Source: Cellulomonas fulva (GTDB taxonomy: Bacteria > Actinomycetota > Actinomycetes > Actinomycetales > Cellulomonadaceae). Taken from it: a stretch of DNA of 64,000 bases. The stretch covers positions 2,046,001-2,110,000 of the forward strand of contig NZ_JAHBOH010000001.1 in the NCBI RefSeq assembly GCF_018531375.1, given 5' to 3'. Shown here piece after piece: positions 57,864 through 64,000 of the stretch. The position numbers were made by a program, and so were the translations under genes. Each line of letters opens with the position of its first letter. Position 1 is the stretch's first letter. Below the pieces are notes generated by a model. It made no database searches and was not told the DNA's origin. It was given only the letters and a program-made list of their open reading frames with translations.

Positions 57864-60365
57864 ATGGCAGAACTGCTCTACCGGCTCGGCCGGTTCTCGG
57901 CCCGGCGGGCCTCGTACGTCATCGTCGCCTGGGTGCTCGCGCTCGGCATCGCGGTGGGCGGGTTCCTCGCCTTCGGCGGGACGCTGAGCGAGAACATCAC
58001 GATCCCGGGGACCAAGACCCAGGAGGTCACCGACCGGCTCGAGCAGGAGCTGCCGGCCGCGAGCGGGGCGACGGGCCGCGTGGTCTTCCAGACCGAGGAC
58101 GGCTCCGCGCTGAGCGCCGACCAGCAGGCGGCGATCAGCGGCGCGCTGACGCAGGTCGGCGACGTCGACGGCGTGGTGCAGACCGTCGACCCGTTCGCGA
58201 CCGAGCAGCAGCGCGCCGAGCAGGCCGCGCAGCTCGACGACGGTCAGCAGCAGGTCGAGGACGGGCGGGCCCAGCTCGACGCCGGCCAGACGCAGCTCGA
58301 CGACGGGCAGGCGCAGCTCGACGCCGCGCAGGCGGACCTCGACGCGACCGTCGAGCAGGTCGGCGAGAACGCGCAGACGCAGGCCGCGCAGGAGCAGCTC
58401 GACGCGCAGCAGGCCGAGATCGACTCCCAGCAGGCCGAGCTCGACGAGAACCGCACGACGCTCGAGGCGCAGGCCACGCAGCTCGAGGACGGCCAGGCCC
58501 TGCTCGAGCAGGCCGCCGAGATCCGGATGGTCTCGACCGACGGCTCGACCGCGGTCGCCACGGTCGTGTTCTCCGAGCCGCAGCAGGAGATCGCGGACGC
58601 GACCAAGGACGCCGTGATCGCCACCGTGGACGGCGACCTCCCGGAGGGCGTCACGGCCGACTACTCGACCGAGATCGCCCAGGGCGCCATCTCGCTCGGC
58701 GGCGCGGCCGAGGCGATCGGCGTGCTCGTGGCCGCGATCGTGCTCGTCGTGATGCTCGGCACGCTCGTCGCCGCCGGGCTGCCGCTGCTGAACGCGCTCG
58801 TCGGCGTCGGCGTCGCGGCGGCCGGTGCCATGGCGTTCTCCGGTGCGGTCGAGATGACCTCGGTGACCCCGGTGCTGGGCGCGATGCTCGGGCTCGCCGT
58901 CGGCATCGACTACACGCTCTTCATCCTCAACCGGCACCGCCGTCAGCTGCGCGCCGGGATGGACGTGCACGAGTCCGTCGCGCTCGCCAACGGCACCTCG
59001 GGCAACGCGGTGGTGTTCGCCGGGACCACGGTGCTGATCGCGCTCCTCGGCCTCAACCTCACCGGCATCCCGTTCCTGGGCCTCATGGGCACGGTCGCGG
59101 CCGGCAGCATCCTGGTCGCGGTCCTCGTGGCGATCACGCTGACGCCGGCCATGCTCGGCCTCCTCGGCCGGCGCATCCTGCCGCGTCGGCAGCGGGAGGT
59201 CGTCGCCGCGCACCACGAGCACGTCGCGGTCGCGCCGATGCGGACCGGCCGTGCGTGGCTCAGCATCGTGATCGGCATCGGGGTCCTCGTCGTGATCGCG
59301 CTGCCGTACGGCTCCCTGAGGCTGGGCCTGCCCACGGGCTCGTCGGAGCCGGCGGACTCCACGCAGTTCCAGGCGTACGACAAGGTGTCCCAGGCCTTCG
59401 GCGAGGGCGTCAACGGCCCGCTCGTCGTCGTGGCCGACCTGACCGACGGCGTGAGCGAGGACGAGCTCGCCGCCACCCAGGCGCAGATCGGCGGCCAGCT
59501 CTTCGCGCAGGACGACGTCGTGGCGGTCGCCCCGGTCGGGACCAACGAGGACCGCAGCGTGCTGGTGTTCCAGGTGATCCCGGCGGAGGGGCCGGACAGC
59601 GAGTCGACCACGGAGCTGGTGCACGAGCTGCGCGCGCTCGAGGTCGACGGTGGTGAGGGCACCTTCGCGGTGGCCGGCAGCGCCAGCGCGAACATCGACA
59701 TCTCCGAGAAGCTGGCCGACGCGCTCCCGGTGTACCTCGTCGTGGTGATCGGGCTGTCGCTGGTGATCCTCGTCGCGGTGTTCCGCTCGCTGCTGGTGCC
59801 GATCGTCGCCACCGGCGGGTTCGTCCTCTCGCTGTTCGCGTCGATGGGCGCGGTCACCGCGGTCTACCAGTGGGGCTGGCTCAGCGACCTGTTCGGCGTC
59901 ACCAACCCGGGCCCGGTGCTGAGCTTCCTGCCGACCCTGCTCGTCGGCATCCTGTTCGGCCTCGCGATGGACTACCAGCTGTTCCTGACCTCCGGCATGC
60001 GGGAGGCGTACGCGCACGGCTCGCCGTCGCGGCGCGCGGTCATGGAGGGCCTGCACGCGGGCCGGGCCGTGGTCACCGCCGCGGCGATCATCATGATCTC
60101 GGTGTTCGGCGGGTTCATGTTCTCTCACCTGGCGACCATCCGGCCGCTCGGCTTCGCCCTCGCGATCGGGGTGCTCCTCGACGCGTTCCTGGTGCGCATG
60201 CTGATCATGCCCGCCGTGCTGCACCTGGCCGGCGACGGGGCGTGGTGGCTGCCGCGCTGGCTCGACCGGATCATCCCGGACATCGACGTCGAGGGCGCCA
60301 AGCTCGAGCGGCGTCACCCGGGCACGCCGGGCGCCGAGCCGCGCGAGGTGCCGGCCGAGGCCTGA
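57864..60365 (+). CDS. MMPL-family transporter with coiled-coil loop
   Basis: This 833-aa exporter has about 11-12 transmembrane helices, GIDYTLFILNRHR in TM4-5 and the matching AMDYQLFLTSGMREAY in the second half, with Asp-Tyr pairs for proton coupling. Residues ~118-218 in the first extracytoplasmic loop are a heptad-repeat coiled coil (QLDDGQA-type units), unusual in position and length. GGAGGACTC precedes the ATG. Substrates of MMPL proteins range from lipids to drugs; here it is divergent from TetR, so efflux is likely. Confidence 0.88.
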   Translation: MAELLYRLGRFSARRASYVIVAWVLALGIAVGGFLAFGGTLSENITIPGTKTQEVTDRLEQELPAASGATGRVVFQTEDGSALSADQQAAISGALTQVGDVDGVVQTVDPFATEQQRAEQAAQLDDGQQQVEDGRAQLDAGQTQLDDGQAQLDAAQADLDATVEQVGENAQTQAAQEQLDAQQAEIDSQQAELDENRTTLEAQATQLEDGQALLEQAAEIRMVSTDGSTAVATVVFSEPQQEIADATKDAVIATVDGDLPEGVTADYSTEIAQGAISLGGAAEAIGVLVAAIVLVVMLGTLVAAGLPLLNALVGVGVAAAGAMAFSGAVEMTSVTPVLGAMLGLAVGIDYTLFILNRHRRQLRAGMDVHESVALANGTSGNAVVFAGTTVLIALLGLNLTGIPFLGLMGTVAAGSILVAVLVAITLTPAMLGLLGRRILPRRQREVVAAHHEHVAVAPMRTGRAWLSIVIGIGVLVVIALPYGSLRLGLPTGSSEPADSTQFQAYDKVSQAFGEGVNGPLVVVADLTDGVSEDELAATQAQIGGQLFAQDDVVAVAPVGTNEDRSVLVFQVIPAEGPDSESTTELVHELRALEVDGGEGTFAVAGSASANIDISEKLADALPVYLVVVIGLSLVILVAVFRSLLVPIVATGGFVLSLFASMGAVTAVYQWGWLSDLFGVTNPGPVLSFLPTLLVGILFGLAMDYQLFLTSGMREAYAHGSPSRRAVMEGLHAGRAVVTAAAIIMISVFGGFMFSHLATIRPLGFALAIGVLLDAFLVRMLIMPAVLHLAGDGAWWLPRWLDRIIPDIDVEGAKLERRHPGTPGAEPREVPAEA

Positions 60366-60416
60366 CGCCCGGCCGCTGCCGACGGCAGCACGCGGGGCGA
60401 CCCGCCGGGGTCCGGC

Positions 60417-60788
60417 TCAGTGGCGCGTGAGAGCCGGGTCCCAGCGGTCGTACCCGGGCCGCAGCCGCACGACGCGCTCGGCGCCCGTGCGCACCTCGTC
60501 GGGCCGCACCACGTCGGCGTCGGCGACGTCGGGCCACAGGACCAGGAACGTGCCCCGGTGCCGCCGCCGCAGCCAGTGCGCGAGCAGTGCCGGGGCGGTC
60601 TCGTCGGTCCGCTCGTAGCCCAGGAACGACGTCCCGGTCCGCGGGCTGACGAGCAGGCCGTGAAGGCGGGGCGCCTCCAGGAGCCCGTCGAGCGGTCCGT
60701 CGAGCACCAGGCGCACGTCGACGACGAAGCCGAGCCGGCGCCCGTCGGCGTCGACCACGACCGCGTCCAGCAGGTCACTCAGGATCAT
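60417..60788 (-). CDS. PRC-barrel-like protein, distal gene of the NRAMP operon
   Basis: This 123-aa protein opens with a PRC-like fold (LLDAVVVDADGRRLGFVVDVRLVLDG) and a second strand set (RLHGLLVSPRTGTSFLGYER). It is the last gene of the operon and overlaps the preceding gene by 14 bases. PRC domains bind RNA or protein partners or sense ligands; the role here is unknown. Confidence 0.7.
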   Translation of the reverse strand: MILSDLLDAVVVDADGRRLGFVVDVRLVLDGPLDGLLEAPRLHGLLVSPRTGTSFLGYERTDETAPALLAHWLRRRHRGTFLVLWPDVADADVVRPDEVRTGAERVVRLRPGYDRWDPALTRH

Positions 60789-61197
60789 GGCGACCCCCGG
60801 GGATCCGGCCGATCACGTGGTCCCGCAGCCACCGCTCGACCCACAGGACGTCGAGGCCCTCGCCGTGCACGCCGAGGCGCAGGACGGTCCCGACGTCCGT
60901 GACGTGCGCCCAGCGCACCCGGTGCCACCGGTCCCGGGGCGGGCGGCCGCCGAAGATGCGGGTCGCGAGCACGGGCCCGGAGAGCAGGTTCGTCGCGACC
61001 AGGTCCGGCGACCCCTCGAACGGCGGGGCGAGCTCGACGTCGTCGACCGTCGCGACCGGCACCTCGTCGACGTCGACGAGCTGGCGGTCCAGCAGGTGCA
61101 GCCGGGCGTCGAGCACGCGGCCGGCGGGTCGGGGCGGGACGGGCAGCTGCTCGTCGGGCGGGAAGGGCGGGTCGCGGCGGCGCAGTCGTGGGCTCAC
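60775..61197 (-). CDS. PRC-barrel-like protein downstream of NRAMP
   Basis: This 140-aa protein contains LLDRQLVDVDEVPVATVDDVEL, the pattern of a PRC-barrel first half, and a C-terminal helix-rich part (VERWLRDHVIGRIPGG). The GTG at 61197 overlaps the NRAMP stop in GTGA, so it is translated right after the transporter and probably serves it. Confidence 0.7.
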   Translation of the reverse strand: MSPRLRRRDPPFPPDEQLPVPPRPAGRVLDARLHLLDRQLVDVDEVPVATVDDVELAPPFEGSPDLVATNLLSGPVLATRIFGGRPPRDRWHRVRWAHVTDVGTVLRLGVHGEGLDVLWVERWLRDHVIGRIPGGRHDPE

Positions 61198-62423
61198 TGT
61201 CCTGCTCCCGTCGCGATCATGAGGGGGATGGCCGCAACCGAGGCCACGACGATGATGCCGAGGTAGACCAGGCCCAGCCCGTTGGTGACCCGGCCGTTGA
61301 CGTGCTCGCCCATGTACTCGCGGTCGTTCGCCACGACGAGGATCGGCAGGTAGGTGAGCGGCAGCGCGATGGCCGAGAAGACCACCGAGTACTCGGTCAC
61401 GGCGATCGGGTCGACGTTCGTCAGCAGCACCAGCGTGCCGAGCACGACGACGACGAGCATCGACGTGTGGAACCGGGCGGCCTGCGCCGGCCGGCGGTAC
61501 TTGCCCCAGGACCAGCCGAAGAACTGCGCGAGGGTGTAGCCGGTGGACAGCGCCGTCTCGAGCGCCGCGCCGAAGGTCGCGGCGACCACGCCGAGGATCA
61601 CGACCGCCAGCGCGAGCTTGCCGCCGGCCATGGCGACGGGCAGCGTGATCTGGGAGAGCGACGTGACCTCGATGGCGCGCGGCAGGAGGACGACGGCGGC
61701 GCACGCCGCGATCGCGATCGAGAGCAGCCCGCCCAGGGGGAAGCCGACGAGCACGTTGATCCGCGACTGCGACAGGTCCTTCGCGGTCCACTTCTCCTCG
61801 CGGGCGCCCGACGAGAAGAAGAACACCTCGTAGGGCGTCATCGCCGCCCCGAACAGGGCGACCGCGTAGTACCAGTACGTCGTCCTCGCCTCGCCGGCCG
61901 GGACGCCCGGGTGCACCGCCTGGTCGACGAGGTCGCCCCAGTCGGGGCCGAGCAGGAACAGCGCGACCGCGAAGACGACGAGCGTCAGCCCCAGCAGCCC
62001 GGTGACGTTCTCCAGGATCGAGAACTTCACGCGCCACAGCACGAGCCACACGGCCAGCCCCGCGAACGGCACCCACAGGCGCCGCTCGACGCTGCTGGCG
62101 AGCTCGAGCGCGAGGGCGATGCCCCCGATCTCCGCCGTGAGCGTGAGGATCGTGACCGCGAACGACGCGATCAGGTTGGCGCCGCCCATGCGTGGGCCCA
62201 GGCGCTCGCGGATCACCTCGAACGTGGCCCGCCCGCTGACCGCGGCGACCCGGCCCGACATCTGCGCGAACAGGCAGATGCCGACCACGCCGACCAGCAC
62301 GACCCACACCAGCGACGTGCCGAACCGCGCCCCGACGACCGCGTTGGTCACCAGGTCGCCGATGTCGACGAACCCGCCGATGGCGGTCAGCACGCCGAGC
62401 GCGACGCCGAGGACGCGCTTCAT
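61194..62423 (-). CDS. Divergent NRAMP-family divalent metal transporter
   Basis: This 409-aa protein has about 11 helices in the NRAMP fold. In TM1 the usual DPGNxxTN reads DIGDLVTN (Asp20, Asp23); in TM6 the usual MPHN reads TPYE (Thr196-Glu199). Loss of the Met and His ligands is unlike Mn/Fe NRAMPs and resembles NRAMP-related magnesium transporters (NRMT). The ATG overlaps the upstream lipoprotein stop (ATGA). Operon partners are PRC-like proteins. Confidence 0.85.
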   Translation of the reverse strand: MKRVLGVALGVLTAIGGFVDIGDLVTNAVVGARFGTSLVWVVLVGVVGICLFAQMSGRVAAVSGRATFEVIRERLGPRMGGANLIASFAVTILTLTAEIGGIALALELASSVERRLWVPFAGLAVWLVLWRVKFSILENVTGLLGLTLVVFAVALFLLGPDWGDLVDQAVHPGVPAGEARTTYWYYAVALFGAAMTPYEVFFFSSGAREEKWTAKDLSQSRINVLVGFPLGGLLSIAIAACAAVVLLPRAIEVTSLSQITLPVAMAGGKLALAVVILGVVAATFGAALETALSTGYTLAQFFGWSWGKYRRPAQAARFHTSMLVVVVLGTLVLLTNVDPIAVTEYSVVFSAIALPLTYLPILVVANDREYMGEHVNGRVTNGLGLVYLGIIVVASVAAIPLMIATGAGQ

Positions 62424-62887
62424 CTGCCGAGCTCCGTGGTGACCTGCTCGATCGCGTCGGCCGCGTCCTCGAGCGCGCCGCGCACCTGGGCCGTGGTGCT
62501 CGTGGACGTGCCGTTGACCCACGCGCGCGTGTCCGCGACGGCGGCGGTCGCGTCCGCGACGGCCGCCAGCCCGCGGTCCCGCGCCGGCTGGTGGGGCAGG
62601 TCCGGCATGTCGCGCGCCAGGGCGTCCTGCGCACCGCCGACGTCCCCGAGCGCGTCGGCCAGCGTGACGTCGGCGACGGGCGTCGTGGTCCGGTCCGTCT
62701 CGACGAGCAGCACGACGAGCTCGGCCACGGCGACCCCCGACGCCGCCTCGTCGAGCGCGGACGTCAACGTCTCGACCGTGCGCCGGTCGGTGGCCGAGGG
62801 CCCCCACGCGCAGCCGCCGAGGAGCAGCGCGGGGGCCAGGAGCGCCGCGGCGCCGCGGCACGCGTCCGACCTGCGAAGGAGCGGCAT
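62420..62887 (-). CDS. Hypothetical lipoprotein heading the NRAMP operon
   Basis: This 155-aa protein has a lipobox (LLLGGCAW) after a basic start, so it is likely attached to the outer face of the membrane. The rest is helical with Ala, Asp and Thr, and no recognised motif. Its stop overlaps the NRAMP start. ATG 62887 is used; ATG 62896 is in frame too. Confidence 0.7.
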   Translation of the reverse strand: MPLLRRSDACRGAAALLAPALLLGGCAWGPSATDRRTVETLTSALDEAASGVAVAELVVLLVETDRTTTPVADVTLADALGDVGGAQDALARDMPDLPHQPARDRGLAAVADATAAVADTRAWVNGTSTSTTAQVRGALEDAADAIEQVTTELGR

Positions 62888-62943
62888 GCGGGCCATCCTG
62901 GCCCCGGTGCCGCACCCTCGCACGTCGAGGTCGTCGCCCGGTG

Positions 62944-63801
62944 TCAGAACACCGGTTTGCCGCCCGTCACGCCGAGCACGGTGCCGGACACGTACGAGCC
63001 GGTGGTCGACGACGCGAGGAACACGAACGCCGGGGCCACCTCGGCGGGCTGGCCCGCGCGGCCCAGCGGCGTGTCCTGGCCGAACGACGCGACCTTCTCC
63101 GCGGGCTGCGTCGCCGGCTGCAGCGGGGTCCAGATGGGGCCGGGCGCCACGGCGTTCACCCGGATCCCCCGCGGGCCCAGCTCGGCGGCCAGGTTGACGG
63201 TGATGTTGTTGATCGCGGCCTTGGTGGACGCGTAGTCGACCAGGGCGCTCGACGGCTGGTACGCCTGGATCGACGAGCAGTTGACGATCGCGGAGCCCTC
63301 GCCCAGGTGCGGCAGCGCCTCCTGGGTGACCCAGTGCAGCGCGTACAGGTTGGTGCGCATGACGCGGTCGAGGTCGTCGGTCGTGACGTCCTCGAACGAG
63401 TCGCGGCGCGCCATCTGGTACCCAGCGTTGTTCACCAGCACGTCGAGCCCGTCGAGCCCCTCCACGGCCGTGCGGACGGCTCCGCGCGCGGTGTCCTCGT
63501 CGCGCAGGTCGCCCGGGACGAGCACGCACGTGCGCCCGGCCTCACGCACCCAGCGCGCGGTCTCGTCGGCGTCCTCCTGCTCCTCGGCGAGGTACCCGAT
63601 CGCGACGTCCGCGCCCTCGCGCGCGAACGCGATGGCGACCGCGCGGCCGATGCCGGAGTCCCCGCCGGTGACGAGCGCCCGGCGCCCCTCGAGCAGCCCG
63701 TGGCCGCGGTAGCTCTGCTCGCCGTGGTCGGGCCGGGGCTGCATCGGCTCCGTCAGGCCGGGGGGCTCCTGCTGCTGTGCGGGTCGGTCCTGGTCGGTCA
63801 T
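62944..63801 (-). CDS. SDR-family NAD(P)-dependent oxidoreductase
   Basis: This 285-aa classical SDR has TGGDSGIG (cofactor loop), NNAGYQ, catalytic Ser in VNCSSIQAY and YASTK (Tyr-Lys). The ~35-residue N-terminal Pro/Gln/Glu extension is typical of YhdF/YhxC-like stress SDRs. The substrate is unknown. Confidence 0.92.
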   Translation of the reverse strand: MTDQDRPAQQQEPPGLTEPMQPRPDHGEQSYRGHGLLEGRRALVTGGDSGIGRAVAIAFAREGADVAIGYLAEEQEDADETARWVREAGRTCVLVPGDLRDEDTARGAVRTAVEGLDGLDVLVNNAGYQMARRDSFEDVTTDDLDRVMRTNLYALHWVTQEALPHLGEGSAIVNCSSIQAYQPSSALVDYASTKAAINNITVNLAAELGPRGIRVNAVAPGPIWTPLQPATQPAEKVASFGQDTPLGRAGQPAEVAPAFVFLASSTTGSYVSGTVLGVTGGKPVF

Positions 63802-63957
63802 GGTCGCTCCCGTCCACGCGGCGCTCGGCGCTCACGGGCCGCGTCCTGACCCCCGGCGTCCACGGGCCGGTGCTCGCTCCGCGGCCCACCGCGTGCCTCC
63901 ACGCTAGGCAGGGCCGCCGAGTCCGGCACGCCGGGCGGACCGGCGCGTGCGGCGCGG

Positions 63958-64000
63958 TCAGCCGCGCTCGCCCGCCGCCGGTGCGCCGATGGTCGCGAGG
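63958..64000 (-). CDS. Possible 3' end of a further gene
   Basis: A frame ending at TGA 63958-63960 (LATIGAPAAGERG at its end) enters from the right edge. Only 14 codons are visible, so the call is weak. Confidence 0.3.
   Translation of the reverse strand, partial: LATIGAPAAGERG

Noticed and set aside
60375..60389. Terminator after the MMPL gene
   Set aside because: GCTGCCG-A-CGGCAGC is a short dyad with almost no loop; too weak to call.

Overview
The window comes from a very GC-rich (roughly 73-75 %) member of the Actinomycetota. The whole gene set fits a Cellulomonas-like organism: WhiB7, mycoredoxin, AdnA/AdnB, DUF3107, DUF3152, PPA1309-family and UPF0182 proteins, frequent GTG starts and many 4-base stop/start overlaps. 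No tRNA, rRNA, CRISPR array, phage module or insertion sequence was seen; the window looks like ordinary chromosome.

Layout. 1-8.4 kb: an MFS exporter divergent from an ArsR-type regulator with a clear operator, then a DeoR-galT-galK operon, an Mrp/ApbC P-loop ATPase, and a DUF1003 / PRC-MgtE_N-CBS pair. 8.4-16.3 kb: a secreted beta-helix protein, a siderophore-interacting flavoprotein under an iron box, a stress-type membrane protein, aminopeptidase P, a PHP phosphoesterase overlapping MarC, and a lipoprotein whose ribosome binding site lies in a hairpin. 16.3-43.8 kb: a long block matching the mycobacterial Rv3211-Rv3193c neighbourhood: RhlE-like helicase, ferritin-like protein, DUF3107, TetR, DUF3152, AdnA, AdnB, phosphotransferase, NudC, mycoredoxin, UvrD2, WhiB7, ThiF-like protein, DUF5679, YgjP-type metallopeptidase, DUF2342 metalloprotease, epimerase, PDZ-Lon protease, PPA1309 and UPF0182. 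It is a DNA-repair, redox and stress core. 43.8-51.8 kb: CPBP protease, a ZnuABC-Zur zinc locus, and small hydrolase, stress and MarR genes. 51.8-64 kb: a secreted alkaline phosphatase under a PHO box, an RND exporter and an MMPL exporter flanking a TetR gene with repeated operators, a four-gene operon built on a divergent NRAMP transporter with two PRC-barrel-like proteins, and an SDR oxidoreductase.

Regulation is unusually readable. Visible sites include an ArsR palindrome, DeoR direct repeats, a DtxR/IdeR iron box, a three-unit PHO box, Zur/Fur-like sites, a MarR palindrome, TetR palindromes and repeats, and a WhiB7 promoter, leader peptide and intrinsic terminator.

The second theme is short tandem repeats (9, 11, 14 and 17 bp between genes; 12, 15 and 24 bp inside genes), which look like recent slippage. 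The best candidates for something new are the NRAMP-PRC-PRC-lipoprotein operon, which may work with the PRC-MgtE_N-CBS protein in magnesium or manganese handling, the WhiB7 leader, and the hairpin over the lipoprotein start. Function calls rest on reading motifs by eye; no database search was run.
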